The notes under the pieces: generated by a model
Seen by the model: the letters and a program-made list of their open reading frames with translations, nothing else
The model's database searches: none
Told to the model about the DNA's origin: nothing
Assembly (NCBI GenBank): GCA_934256595.1
Contig: CAKQOW010000006.1
Coordinates: 1 to 64,000 of the forward strand
Source of the DNA: an uncultured Clostridia bacterium
GTDB lineage: Bacteria; Bacillota; Clostridia; Peptostreptococcales; Anaerovoracaceae
Reading direction: 5' to 3'
DNA length: 64,000 nt
Position numbers and translations under genes: made by a program
Shown here: positions 8,478 to 17,451 of the stretch, piece after piece
How the letters are laid out: each line of letters opens with the position of its first letter
Position numbering within the stretch: the first letter of the stretch is position 1

Positions 8478-11042
8478 TTACATTTCACGAAGAACAGCTC
8501 CCAGAGTTTCTTCAAGAGCCTTAAGGATATTGCTGTGAACAGGAGCAACGTCGTCATCTGTAAGAGTCTTGCTTTCGTCCTGATATGTCAGTGTGAATGC
8601 AACGCTCTTCTTGCCGCCTGCAACCTGCTCGCCTCTGTATATGTCAAACAGCTTGACGTTTTTGAGTATTTCGGAAGCCGCGGATTTTATAACCTTTTCG
8701 ATGGTTCCAACTTCCATATTTTCGTCTACAAGAAGCGCAATGTCTCTTGAAGTTGACGGGTATTTAGGAAGCTGAGTGTATGCCTTGTCTGTATCTGAAA
8801 TTTCGCATACGGTATCAAACAGCAGCTCGCATACACAGCATCTTGTCTTTATCTGGTATCTGGCCGCAACCTCAGGGTGAACCTCTCCCATGATACCAAG
8901 TTCAACCTCTTCATAATCTCCCATTGCAACAGGGTCATTATTCTCGATTATATCCTTGAGCTTGTTGTATTCCTCTGTGCCTTCGACCTCACCTGTAAGT
9001 ATGAGTTTCTTGAGGTCTTCAACCTCAGGCATTGCTTTTTTAGGGATTCTTGCAATTATCCTTGCGCATCTGCCCGGATGGTATACTCCGTATTCCGATT
9101 CTGCAACAAATTCAATATCTCTGATGCCCATTACCGAAAGCAGCTCGACGATCATGCCTTTGAGTGCGTAGAAGTCAGAATCTTTGCCGTACATACCAAC
9201 GCACATTGAATAGCTTTCCTCAGGAAGAGCTTTTTCGTCAAACAGGTCTGCCATAAATGTGTTGCCAATCTCAAATGCCTTTACGGATTCTATATTCCTT
9301 GTGTAGTTTCTTGAGAGAACCTCCATCATATTAGGTGTAAGGATAGTTCTCATTACCGAGTTTTCCTCTCCCAGCGGATTGATAATTTTTACGAAGCATC
9401 TTTCCCATGAATCCTCGTCAATTCTGCAGTTGTCAACGCCCTTAGGACTTACAAATGAATAGGTCTGGATTTCTGTTGCGCCCATTGCAACCATAGTATC
9501 TCTTGCCAGATCTCTTAAAATTCTGTCGTCAGGCTTTACTGCCTCGCTGTTGCCTCTGGGGATTGTAACAGGCAGCTTGTCAAAGCCGTACATTCTGCCT
9601 ACTTCTTCAACGATATCCTCTTCAATATGGATATCCTGTCTTACTGTAGGAGCCGTAACGTACATATCGTCTCCCTCGCCTGTAACTGTCATTTCCAGAC
9701 TTTCAAGAGCGTTTACCATAAATTCTCTTGTAAGCTCAACGCCCAGCACCTTGTTTATTCTTGAAACTCTTGCGTGAACAGGCTCTGCCTTGATTTCCTC
9801 CGGATAAACATCAACGCTTCCTGCAACAGGTGTACCTGCTCCCGTAAGCTCTATAAGTTTTACCACTCTGTCTGCAGCCTTTGCGCACAGGTTAGGGTCT
9901 ATGCCCTTTTCAAATCTTGCCGACGCTTCTGTACGAAGTCCCAGCTTCTTTGAGGTTGTTCTGACGCTGTCCCCTGCAAAGTTTGCGGATTCAACCACGA
10001 TTGTAGTCGTATTGTCTTTGATGTCTGAATCAAGTCCGCCCATAACGCCTGCTATTGCCGCAGGTTTTTCGGCATCGCATATCATCAGCATGCCCTCTGA
10101 AAGAGTTCTCTCTGTCTCATCAAGGGTAGTGAATTTATCTCCCTCGTTTGCTGTTCTGATTACAACCTTGTTTCCTGCAAGGGTATTGATGTCAAATGCG
10201 TGTATAGGCTGACCGTATTCAAGCATTACGAAGTTTGTAATGTCAACGATGTTGTTGATAGGTCTCATTCCAGCTCTGATGAGTCGTTTCTGTATCCACC
10301 AGGGCGACTGCTTTATTACTACGTCTTTAACTATTCTTGCAGTATATCTTCTGCACAGGTCTGACTGAATATCAACTGCGATATAGTCCGCTGCATTCCC
10401 CTCTTCGTGGTCGCATACGGTTTCAGGGTATTCAAGCTTTGTGCCGAATACTGCCGCAGCCTCTCTTGCCATTCCTATCATTGAAAGGCAGTCAGGTCTG
10501 TTAGGAGTTATTTCAAAATCAACTACAGTGTCCTCAAGGCCCAGAGCCTCTGAAAGCTCTGCTCCGATTTCAAATTCATCGTTTAAAAGCCATATGCCGT
10601 CTTTTGAGATATACGGAGCCACTTTGTCGTCAAGACCCAGTTCCTGCGGTCCGCAGAGCATACCAAAGGATTCAACGCCTCTGAGCTTGCCCTTGGTAAT
10701 CTTGACTCCGCCCTCTGTCTTTGGCTGTCCGTGCAGAGGTCCCGGAATTCTGCTGTTGTGAAGAGCTACCGGAACTATTGCTCCCTCATATACGTTGGTT
10801 GCGCCTGTAACTATCTGCACCGGCTCGTCTTTGCCTACATTGAGCTGACACACAACCAGCTTGTCTGCATCGGGGTGCTTTTCTATTTTTTCGATTCTGC
10901 CGACAACAACGTTTGAAAGCCCGCCGCCAACGCGCTCGCAGGTTTCAAGGTTTGAGCCTGACATAACCATATCATCACAAAATTTTTCATCTGAAACATT
11001 AACTTCTGTATAATCTTTTAACCATTCTAATGATACTAACAT
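8478..11042 (-). CDS. pheT: Phenylalanyl-tRNA synthetase beta subunit
   Basis: The beta chain of the alpha2-beta2 enzyme that charges tRNA-Phe. At 854 aa it is somewhat longer than the usual 790-810. The order seen is an N-terminal EMAP/tRNA-binding OB domain (about 40-155, with HPDADKLVVCQLNVG), the B3/B4 editing region (FEITPNRPDCLS), the B5 domain, a catalytic-like core (ASARFEKGIDPNL) and a C-terminal ferredoxin-fold anticodon-binding domain (YPSTSRDIALLVDE). The extra length falls around residues 660-720 (acidic segment with EVEDLKKLILTGEVEGTEEY). AGGAGG precedes the ATG and pheS ends 15 bases upstream. Confidence 0.97.
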   Translation of the reverse strand: MLVSLEWLKDYTEVNVSDEKFCDDMVMSGSNLETCERVGGGLSNVVVGRIEKIEKHPDADKLVVCQLNVGKDEPVQIVTGATNVYEGAIVPVALHNSRIPGPLHGQPKTEGGVKITKGKLRGVESFGMLCGPQELGLDDKVAPYISKDGIWLLNDEFEIGAELSEALGLEDTVVDFEITPNRPDCLSMIGMAREAAAVFGTKLEYPETVCDHEEGNAADYIAVDIQSDLCRRYTARIVKDVVIKQSPWWIQKRLIRAGMRPINNIVDITNFVMLEYGQPIHAFDINTLAGNKVVIRTANEGDKFTTLDETERTLSEGMLMICDAEKPAAIAGVMGGLDSDIKDNTTTIVVESANFAGDSVRTTSKKLGLRTEASARFEKGIDPNLCAKAADRVVKLIELTGAGTPVAGSVDVYPEEIKAEPVHARVSRINKVLGVELTREFMVNALESLEMTVTGEGDDMYVTAPTVRQDIHIEEDIVEEVGRMYGFDKLPVTIPRGNSEAVKPDDRILRDLARDTMVAMGATEIQTYSFVSPKGVDNCRIDEDSWERCFVKIINPLGEENSVMRTILTPNMMEVLSRNYTRNIESVKAFEIGNTFMADLFDEKALPEESYSMCVGMYGKDSDFYALKGMIVELLSVMGIRDIEFVAESEYGVYHPGRCARIIARIPKKAMPEVEDLKKLILTGEVEGTEEYNKLKDIIENNDPVAMGDYEEVELGIMGEVHPEVAARYQIKTRCCVCELLFDTVCEISDTDKAYTQLPKYPSTSRDIALLVDENMEVGTIEKVIKSAASEILKNVKLFDIYRGEQVAGGKKSVAFTLTYQDESKTLTDDDVAPVHSNILKALEETLGAVLREM

Positions 11043-11056
11043 CTTTGCCTTACCTC

Positions 11057-12079
11057 CTATTTGAACTGATTGATGAATCTCATATCGTTTTCGTAAAGAA
11101 GTCTGATATCATCAATTCCATATTTAAGCATTGCTATTCTTTCAACACCCATACCAAAGGCAAAGCCTGTGTATTTCTCTGTGTCAACATTACCTACTTT
11201 GAGTACGTTAGGGTGTACCATACCGCAGCCTAATATTTCAATCCAGCCGCTTCCCTTGCATACTCTGCAGCCCTTGCCGCCGCACTTGAAGCACGATACG
11301 TCCATTTCAGCGCTCGGTTCAGTGAACGGGAAGTGGTGAGGTCTGAATTTTGTTTTTACCGATGAGCCGAACATCTGCTTTGCAAAGCTGTCTAAAACTC
11401 CCTTGAGGTCTGCCATTGTAACTCCCTCGTCAACCAGAAGTCCCTCTACCTGATGGAACATCGGTGAGTGAGTGGCATCGGGAGTATCGCATCTGAAGCA
11501 TCTGCCCGGTGAGATAACTTTGATAGGAGGCTCCTGCGCCATCAGAGTTCTCGCCTGTACCGGTGAGGTCTGGGTTCTCAGAAGTGTTTCCTCTGTGATA
11601 TAGAATGTATCTGTCATATCTCTTGCAGGGTGATTCGGCTCTGCATTGAGCGCGTCGAAGTTGTTGAATACTGTTTCAACCTCCGGTCCCTCTGCAATTG
11701 AAAATCCCATAGACATAAATACTCTTGAGATTTCTTCTATTGTGATTGTGATAGGGTGCTTTGAGCCCAGCACTACAGGTTTTCCCGGCTCTGTAACGTC
11801 TATCTTCTCTGCTTCAAATTTAGCTGCCTGCGCCTTTGCTTTCACCTCGTCAAGCTTGGATTTAAGCATTTTTTCGATGGCTGCTCTTGTTTCGTTTGCC
11901 GCCTGTCCGAATTCTTTTCTCTCCTCCGGAGCCATATCTTTCATCGAACGAAGAATTTCGGTCATCTGACCTTTTTTGCCCAGAAGATTAACTCTGATTT
12001 CCTCTGCATCCGATATTGAAGCGGCTTTTTCAAGTCTTTCTTTTGCTTCTTCTAAAATTGTAGTAAGCTTGTCACGCAT
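11057..12079 (-). CDS. pheS: Phenylalanyl-tRNA synthetase alpha subunit
   Basis: The catalytic alpha chain (340 aa, normal length) of phenylalanyl-tRNA synthetase. The N-terminal coiled-coil tRNA-binding arm (about 1-90) is followed by the class II core with the conserved HPARDMTDTFYI, RTQTSPVQARTL, FRCDTPDATHSPMFHQVEG and a C-terminal GFAFGMGVERIAMLKYGI. A CxxCxxxxCxxC-like stretch (CFKCGGKGCRVCKGSGW) is typical of bacterial PheS. AGGAG is 8 bases before the ATG. It follows the trmH-type gene by 2 bases. There is no room for a T-box leader directly upstream. Confidence 0.97.
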   Translation of the reverse strand: MRDKLTTILEEAKERLEKAASISDAEEIRVNLLGKKGQMTEILRSMKDMAPEERKEFGQAANETRAAIEKMLKSKLDEVKAKAQAAKFEAEKIDVTEPGKPVVLGSKHPITITIEEISRVFMSMGFSIAEGPEVETVFNNFDALNAEPNHPARDMTDTFYITEETLLRTQTSPVQARTLMAQEPPIKVISPGRCFRCDTPDATHSPMFHQVEGLLVDEGVTMADLKGVLDSFAKQMFGSSVKTKFRPHHFPFTEPSAEMDVSCFKCGGKGCRVCKGSGWIEILGCGMVHPNVLKVGNVDTEKYTGFAFGMGVERIAMLKYGIDDIRLLYENDMRFINQFK

Positions 12080-12081
12080 TT

Positions 12082-12867
12082 TTATCTCTCCTGTCTTATT
12101 GATTCATATATTAGTATCCCTGCCGCAACGGCCGCATTGAGCGATTCAATACTGCCGCGCATGGGTATTTTTACTGTCCTGTCGCACAGGGCTGCCATTT
12201 CCTCCGAAATACCGTTGCCCTCGTTGCCTATGACAACAGCAGTATTCCGCCTCATATCCACATCATAGTACATATCCTCCGTATCAAAGCCTGTGCCTAT
12301 GATCTGCAGCCCGGCGTCCTTTAAAAGTTCCACTCCTTCACGAGCTCCCGCCGTATAATATGCGGGAATCCTAAAGACTGAGCCGGCCGCAGCTCTTACG
12401 ACCTTTGGGGAATATATATCGGCAGTACCCTTTATCATCACAGCTCCTCTGTAGCCTGCCGCATCGCAGGTTCTGAGGATTGTGCCTATGTTGCCCGGAT
12501 CCTGCAGCCTGTCTAATACTATCACATTGCCGCCTGCTATATGCTCCATAAACTGCCGCTGTGTAAGCCGCGGTATTCTGACAGCCGCCATAATACCCTG
12601 ACTGCTCTCCGTCTGCGCAAGCTGCTTAAAAAGCCTTGCCGGCATTACAAAGCACTCCGAAAGCCGGCCGCCAAACAGATTTTCGTAATGGGAAAGCCTG
12701 TCCTCGTTTACGGCTATAAATTCTATATCCGCATTGTTTTTGAAAGCTTCTTCTGTAAGGTTTTCGCCCTCTATGAGATAAAGTCCCAGCTTCTCTCTGT
12801 GCTTCCGGCTGTCAAGCTGCCGTATAATTCTGCATATTCTGTTGTCTGAAGATGTAATCTGCTTCAT
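12082..12867 (-). CDS. TrmH/SpoU-family RNA 2'-O-methyltransferase
   Basis: A 261-aa SPOUT (trefoil-knot) methyltransferase that transfers a methyl group from SAM to the 2'-O of a ribose in rRNA or tRNA. An N-terminal substrate-binding domain is followed by the SpoU motifs LQDPGNIGTILRTCDAAGY, AVVIGNEGNGIS and IPMRGSIESLNAAVAAGIL. Genes of this type commonly precede pheST in Firmicutes. An upstream ATG at 12882 is adjacent to the T-run of the ftsZ terminator, so I prefer the internal ATG at 12867, although neither start has a clear Shine-Dalgarno sequence. The exact target nucleotide cannot be told. Confidence 0.88.
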   Translation of the reverse strand: MKQITSSDNRICRIIRQLDSRKHREKLGLYLIEGENLTEEAFKNNADIEFIAVNEDRLSHYENLFGGRLSECFVMPARLFKQLAQTESSQGIMAAVRIPRLTQRQFMEHIAGGNVIVLDRLQDPGNIGTILRTCDAAGYRGAVMIKGTADIYSPKVVRAAAGSVFRIPAYYTAGAREGVELLKDAGLQIIGTGFDTEDMYYDVDMRRNTAVVIGNEGNGISEEMAALCDRTVKIPMRGSIESLNAAVAAGILIYESIRQER

Positions 12868-12882
12868 ACTTTTAAAATGCAT

Positions 12883-12907
12883 AAAAAGCCGGTCTTTAAA
12901 ACCGGCT
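12883..12907 (-). terminator. Terminator after ftsZ, overlapping the start of the trmH-type gene
   Basis: A GC-rich 7-bp stem (12887-12893 with 12901-12907) closed by an A/T loop and followed on the minus strand by a short T-run that runs into the first possible ATG of the next gene. It lies 29 bases after the ftsZ stop. The genes beyond it need readthrough or an internal promoter. Confidence 0.7.
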
Positions 12908-12935
12908 CTTATTTAAAACCTTTCTTTGTCTGCAG

Positions 12936-14087
12936 TTATTCCTTCCACTTTTTAAGGAATGGTGGAATTTCAAATCCGCCGCCTGTTTCAAGTGTATCAT
13001 CTATAGTTATCTCTCTGGTTTCGATGCCTGTTTCATCATCAGTGCCTGTAGCTTCCTCTGCGTCAGCCTCTGCTGCCGCCTCTTCCTTAGGCGCCTGCGG
13101 CTCAGCAGGTCTGCCCTTGCCGTCTTCGTTAAAGCCTGTAGCTATAACTGTGATGATGATTTCGTCCTGTATGTCCTCTCTTACAGTTGCACCGAAGATT
13201 ATGATAGCGTCAGGATCTGCCGCCTTTGCAATCTGCTCTGCGGCTTCGTTTGCCTCAAGCATACCCAGGTCATAGCCGCCTGTGATGTTGAGAAGCACTG
13301 CCTTGGCTCCTTTAACGTCTGTTTCAAGCAGCGGGCTCTTGATTGCGCTCTCGATTGCTGTTGCCACTCTGTCGTCGCCTGTGCCTCTGCCTATGCCCAT
13401 ATGCGCAACGCCTCTGTTGCCCATTACTGTCTTGACGTCGGCAAAGTCAAGGTTGATAAGCGCAGCGTCTGAAATCAGATCGGATATACCCTGCACGCCC
13501 TGTCTTAAAACGTCGTCTGCCATATTGAATGCGTCAACCATAGCGGTGTTCTTGTCAGCTATGTCAAGAAGTCTGTCGTTTGGAACTATGACAAGGGAAT
13601 CCACATAGCCCTCAAGGAACTGAACTCCGAGATCTGCATGAGCTTTTCTCTTCTTGCCCTCAAATGTGAACGGCTTGGTAACAACGCCTACTGTCAGCGC
13701 GCCTAAATCGCGTCCCACCTTTGCTATGATAGGCGCGGCTCCTGTACCGGTACCGCCGCCCATACCTGCAGTTACAAATATCATGTCCGCTCCTGCAAGA
13801 AATTTGCGGATATCCTCTATGTTCTCCTCTGCGGCCTTTTGTCCTATCTCAGGATTTGCTCCTGCACCGAGACCCTTGGTAAGCTTCTCTCCGATCTGAA
13901 GCTTGGTCTGGGCCTTTGATTTGGCAAGAGCCTGCTTGTCCGTATTTATGGCTATGAACTCAACGCCGCCAAGCTCTGAATCTATCATTCTGTTAACAGC
14001 GTTGCAGCCTGCGCCGCCGACTCCGACAACTTTAATAACCGCCGCTGTGTTTTCTTCGCTTTCAAACTGTAAGATTGAATTTGTCAT
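12936..14087 (-). CDS. ftsZ: Cell division protein FtsZ
   Basis: The tubulin-like GTPase that polymerises into the division ring. The 383-aa sequence begins with a conserved [17 protein letters not shown], has the tubulin signature [15 protein letters not shown], the T7 loop region [11 protein letters not shown], and an Ala/Glu-rich linker (about 315-355). It ends with a C-terminal peptide IPPFLKK that is the docking site for FtsA, SepF and similar partners. CGAGGAGG precedes the ATG. It is the last gene of the dcw cluster here; no ftsA is present beside it, a situation known in Clostridia. Confidence 0.98.
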   Translation of the reverse strand: MTNSILQFESEENTAAVIKVVGVGGAGCNAVNRMIDSELGGVEFIAINTDKQALAKSKAQTKLQIGEKLTKGLGAGANPEIGQKAAEENIEDIRKFLAGADMIFVTAGMGGGTGTGAAPIIAKVGRDLGALTVGVVTKPFTFEGKKRKAHADLGVQFLEGYVDSLVIVPNDRLLDIADKNTAMVDAFNMADDVLRQGVQGISDLISDAALINLDFADVKTVMGNRGVAHMGIGRGTGDDRVATAIESAIKSPLLETDVKGAKAVLLNITGGYDLGMLEANEAAEQIAKAADPDAIIIFGATVREDIQDEIIITVIATGFNEDGKGRPAEPQAPKEEAAAEADAEEATGTDDETGIETREITIDDTLETGGGFEIPPFLKKWKE

Positions 14088-14119
14088 TCTGGTTTCCTCC
14101 TCGGAATATTATCTATAAA

Positions 14120-14128
14120 ATTGTATCA
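14120..14128 (-). promoter_or_regulatory. Candidate extended -10 promoter for ftsZ
   Basis: On the minus strand TGATACAAT (extended -10, TGn plus TACAAT) lies about 33 bases before the ftsZ ATG in the 87-base gap after ftsQ. No good -35 is seen, as expected for an extended -10. It would give ftsZ transcription independent of the distant mraZ promoter. Motif-based only. Confidence 0.4.
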
Positions 14129-14174
14129 TATTTCCCGCATAAATGCACTATATTTACTGCGGTTTTTATGATTT

Positions 14175-15050
14175 TTACTTAATTTTTGGGCTGAATACGC
14201 AATATTGGTCGTCACCCACGCTTATCATGCCGTTTTTTATGCCTCTTTCGTAGAGATCATACAGCACAGCCTCCAGCTTGCCGCCTGATATGCACTCGGA
14301 AATATTGCCCGCCGTGCCTCTGACTATGAGGTGATTATATATATATGCTCTGAGCACAGTGTTGCTGACCTTGATCTTTTTGAATGATACCGTACCTTTC
14401 ATGGTTTCGGTAAGCATATCGAGAGTTTCGGTAAGCATACGGCTTTCTTTGACTTCAAGTGCTTCGCCCTCCTTGCCGTTTTTGACCGTAAGCCCCAGAA
14501 CTCTTGTCACGTCCGGTCTTTCAGCTGTGACTTTGAGTATATATCCCGAGCCGTCAACGATATAGTAGTTTTTTTCAAAATATACCGCCGCGGTTTCAGT
14601 TCTCTCCCTGACAGTAATCTCAATGACATTTGGAAGCTTCCTTTTGACATCTGCCGTCGCTATGTAGGAATCGTCACACAGCAGCTTTTCCATATTGCCG
14701 GTGCCTGCCGAGAAAGTATTGACGCCTGTCTGCGCTCCCGACATTGATATTATCTGCTCATCTGTATAGTAATGGTTGCCTTTGACCTGTATTTCGTCAA
14801 TGTTAAAATACGAGGATCTTCCAAACAGCACTGCGAAAACTATAACCGCTATGCTTATGAGTATCCACAGACCAAGTCGTTTTTTGCGCCGTTTTTTGCG
14901 GTTTCGCTTCTTGCGGCGCTTCTCTATGCTGCCGCTCGCGGCAGCGCTGTAGCTTTCTGTATCCTCCCCTGGCGGATTATCGCAGTACATATCTTCGTAA
15001 TCCATATCCGTTTCAAAGGACATTGTATCTCTTCTGTCTAAATCGTCCAT
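14175..15050 (-). CDS. ftsQ: Cell division protein FtsQ/DivIB
   Basis: A 291-aa bitopic membrane protein of the divisome that recruits and regulates the FtsL/FtsB and FtsW/FtsI synthase. The N-terminal cytoplasmic part (about 1-55) is acidic and then very basic (KKRNRKKRRKKR). It is followed by one transmembrane helix (LWILISIAVIVFAVLF), a POTRA domain (FNIDEIQVKGNHYYTDEQI) and a beta domain. The ATG is preceded by GGCGGAG and overlaps the end of murA by 13 bases, so coupling is likely. This position between murA and ftsZ is a usual one. Confidence 0.9.
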   Translation of the reverse strand: MDDLDRRDTMSFETDMDYEDMYCDNPPGEDTESYSAAASGSIEKRRKKRNRKKRRKKRLGLWILISIAVIVFAVLFGRSSYFNIDEIQVKGNHYYTDEQIISMSGAQTGVNTFSAGTGNMEKLLCDDSYIATADVKRKLPNVIEITVRERTETAAVYFEKNYYIVDGSGYILKVTAERPDVTRVLGLTVKNGKEGEALEVKESRMLTETLDMLTETMKGTVSFKKIKVSNTVLRAYIYNHLIVRGTAGNISECISGGKLEAVLYDLYERGIKNGMISVGDDQYCVFSPKIK

Positions 15051-16291
15051 ATATCTCCGCCTAAGGATCTGATGGTTTCATCAAATCCGCAGTAACCTCT
15101 CTGTATGTATTGTGTATTGTCTATGACGCTTTCTCCGCATGCGCAAAGGGCTGCCGTCACAAGCGCCGCGCCGCCTCTCAGGTCGGGCGCTTTCATATGC
15201 GCGCCGTATAACTTAGGCACACCTTTAATTATAGCTTTTTTTTGAAAAACTTCAATATTTCCGCCTGTTTTTTTCAGTTCTTCTATGTATTTATATCTGC
15301 TTTCAAACAGGGTTTCCTCTATTTCACAGCCGCCGCCGCTTCTGCACATCATAGCCGCAAACTGCGGGTGCAGATCTGTAGGAAATCCCGGATACGGCTC
15401 TGTCCTTATCCTTATATCTCCTCTCAGTCCGTCATTTTTGTGAAGCAGTATGCCGTCATCAAAATATCTGAAGCTGCAGCCGGCAGCCTCCATGGCTTCC
15501 GTGAAGCTTTTGAGATATTCAGGATTTATGCCCTCCGCAAACAGCTCTCCTCCCGTTGCCGCAGCCATAGCCATATAGGTGCCGCATTCTATGCGGTCGG
15601 GCATCAGCCTTATATCCGCCGCATGCAGCCGCTTCACGCCGTTTATCTCTATGGCATCAGTCCCGTCGCCTTTAATCTCTGCCCCGCAGCTTCTGAGATA
15701 GTCTGCAAGGCATACTATTTCGGGCTCTTTTGCGCAGTTTCGTATACGGCTTGCGCCCTCTGCGCATACGGCGGCCATAACTGCATTTTCGGTAGCGCCC
15801 ACGCTTGGAAATCTAAGTGTAATATCAGCGCCGCAGAGTCTGTCTGCACTGCATATTATTTTTTCTCCTGTTTCGCATACTCCGGCGCCGAAAGCTCTCA
15901 TAACATCAATATGTATGTCAACAGGTCTTTTGCCTATATGACAGCCTCCCGGTTCAGGCACCGCAACGCCGCCTGTCTTCGAAAGCAGGGGCGCCATAAA
16001 AAATATCGAGGCTCTGAGGCTTGCTCCAAGCTCCTGCGGGATTTCATTCCTGCATATCCCTCTGCAGTCTGATGTCACAGTGTCGTTATCTGCCGCAGTC
16101 TTTGCTCCAAGACTTTGAATAATATCTCTCATTACATGCACATCGCTTATGTCCGGACAGTTATGTATACGGGTTTCACCCTCTGTCATTATGCTTGCCG
16201 CAAGTATGGGCAGCGCCGCATTTTTGGCGCCTCTCACCCTGTACTCTCCCTGCAGCCTTGCTCCGCCGTTTATTTGATATGACAAAATCAA
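15038..16291 (-). CDS. murA: UDP-N-acetylglucosamine 1-carboxyvinyltransferase MurA (TTG start)
   Basis: The first committed enzyme of peptidoglycan synthesis, moving enolpyruvyl from PEP onto UDP-GlcNAc in the cytoplasm. The conserved RVRGAKNAALPILAAS begins the EPSP-synthase fold, and the active-site cysteine is present in PGGCHIGKRPVD, so the enzyme should be fosfomycin-sensitive by that criterion. I place the start at a TTG (16291), 5 bases after GGAGG; a second TTG at 16285 is also possible. This gives 417 aa, the normal size. A longer reading from 16390 would overlap the end of murG and has no ribosome site. The ribosome site lies in a hairpin (separate entry). Confidence 0.93.
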   Translation of the reverse strand: MILSYQINGGARLQGEYRVRGAKNAALPILAASIMTEGETRIHNCPDISDVHVMRDIIQSLGAKTAADNDTVTSDCRGICRNEIPQELGASLRASIFFMAPLLSKTGGVAVPEPGGCHIGKRPVDIHIDVMRAFGAGVCETGEKIICSADRLCGADITLRFPSVGATENAVMAAVCAEGASRIRNCAKEPEIVCLADYLRSCGAEIKGDGTDAIEINGVKRLHAADIRLMPDRIECGTYMAMAAATGGELFAEGINPEYLKSFTEAMEAAGCSFRYFDDGILLHKNDGLRGDIRIRTEPYPGFPTDLHPQFAAMMCRSGGGCEIEETLFESRYKYIEELKKTGGNIEVFQKKAIIKGVPKLYGAHMKAPDLRGGAALVTAALCACGESVIDNTQYIQRGYCGFDETIRSLGGDIWTI

Positions 16292-16333
16292 ACGCACCTC
16301 CATAACATATTTTATAATATGCCAAAGGTGCGT
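16292..16333 (-). promoter_or_regulatory. Hairpin covering the murA ribosome binding site
   Basis: ACGCACCT (16292-16299) and AGGTGCGT (16326-16333) form a perfect 8-bp stem, and an inner 6-bp stem CATATT/AATATG (16306-16311 with 16316-16321) stacks inside it. On the minus-strand RNA the 3' arm contains most of the Shine-Dalgarno sequence, and the TTG start follows directly. It could restrict murA translation or act as an attenuator between murG and murA. Seen in sequence; the role is inference. Confidence 0.55.
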
Positions 16334-16338
16334 ATTGG

Positions 16339-17430
16339 TTACTTGAATATCGTCTCGTATATTGTTTCCGCTGAATCGTTGAATGCACACTTTTTAGCAG
16401 CCCGGCCCATAGCTTCCGCTTTTTCCGGATTGTCTCTGAGCTCCATAAGCTTTGAAACCAGCAGCTCGTCTGTAAGGTTCTTTTCCTCTATGAGAATTGC
16501 TCCGCCCTTATCTGCAACTGCTTTGGCATTGTGGTACTGGTGATTGCCTGTAACATTAGGCGACGGTATAAATACGGCGCATTTGCCGCATACACATATC
16601 TCTGCTATGCTTAAAGCCCCGGCTCTTGAAACCACAACGTCTGCCGCCATAAGATGATTGTCCATATCGTCTATATATCTCATGATGTGGACATTATCAG
16701 CTATGCTGCAAAGCTCCTCCGCCTCGTGACATATTACGTCGTAGTAAACATCTCCCGTACCGAAATACAGGCTTGTCTTATCCATACCGTTTACTTCTTT
16801 GAGTACGGAAAGCATCGCCTTGTTGATACGGCCCGCGCCTCTGCTTCCGCCAAAGGACAGTATCATAAATTCGTCCTCTGCTATGCCAAGCGCCTCTCTG
16901 GCCTGCTGTCTTGTTTTGGTAAAGAAGCTTTTTCTTACGGGATTTCCCACAACGATATGCTTTTCGGGGTGCCTGAAATATTCTCCCGCCTTTTCGAAGC
17001 CCATAAACACTTTCTCCACATAAGGCTCCAGCATTTTGTTGGTCATTCCCGGAAATGCGTTCTGCTCGTGTATGTATGTTCTGATGCCCATTTTGGCTGC
17101 AGTCTTGACAACAGGTCCGCATACATATCCGCCTGTGCCTATAACCACATCGGGTTTGAAACTCTTTATTATTTTTTTGGCCTGTGAAAGCCCCTTGACA
17201 AGATCTGCCGCAGTCTTGATGTTTTTGAGCATATTGCGTCTGTCAAAACCGCTTACGGTTATAAATTGTATAGGGTAGCCGTTATTTGGAACCAGTGTTT
17301 TTTCCAGTCCCTTTTGGGTGCCCACAAACAGAATTTCCGCATCGGGCTGTTTTTCCTTAATCTTGTCTGCAATGGCGATGGCAGGATATATATGTCCGCC
17401 TGTGCCTCCGCCTGTCATTATAACTTTCAT
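16339..17430 (-). CDS. murG: UDP-N-acetylglucosamine transferase MurG
   Basis: Peripheral membrane GT28 glycosyltransferase that converts lipid I to lipid II. The 363-aa length is typical. Visible are the N-terminal glycine-rich loop MTGGGTGGHIYPAIAIAD, the acceptor-domain THEQNAFPGMTNKML-like segment (IHEQNAFPGMTNKM), the linker motif SFGGSRGAGRINKAM and the C-terminal UDP-GlcNAc site (VVSRAGALSIAEIC). AGGAG is 8 bases before the ATG. It lies between ftsW and murA in the dcw cluster. Confidence 0.97.
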   Translation of the reverse strand: MKVIMTGGGTGGHIYPAIAIADKIKEKQPDAEILFVGTQKGLEKTLVPNNGYPIQFITVSGFDRRNMLKNIKTAADLVKGLSQAKKIIKSFKPDVVIGTGGYVCGPVVKTAAKMGIRTYIHEQNAFPGMTNKMLEPYVEKVFMGFEKAGEYFRHPEKHIVVGNPVRKSFFTKTRQQAREALGIAEDEFMILSFGGSRGAGRINKAMLSVLKEVNGMDKTSLYFGTGDVYYDVICHEAEELCSIADNVHIMRYIDDMDNHLMAADVVVSRAGALSIAEICVCGKCAVFIPSPNVTGNHQYHNAKAVADKGGAILIEEKNLTDELLVSKLMELRDNPEKAEAMGRAAKKCAFNDSAETIYETIFK

Positions 17431-17451
17431 AACTGAAATCTCCTGATATAT

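Noticed and set aside
5590..12081. T-box leaders for argS, pheS or pheT.
   Set aside because: The gaps before these genes are only 2-15 bases and show no T-box or terminator structure.
15242..16072. A 276-codon open frame on the plus strand.
   Set aside because: It lies fully antisense to murA, has low-complexity Tyr/Cys/His-rich sequence and no ribosome site; it mirrors the murA codon pattern.
16292..16390. Longer N-terminus for MurA starting at 16390.
   Set aside because: The extra 33 residues overlap murG, have no MurA similarity and no ribosome site, while GGAGG fits the TTG at 16291.
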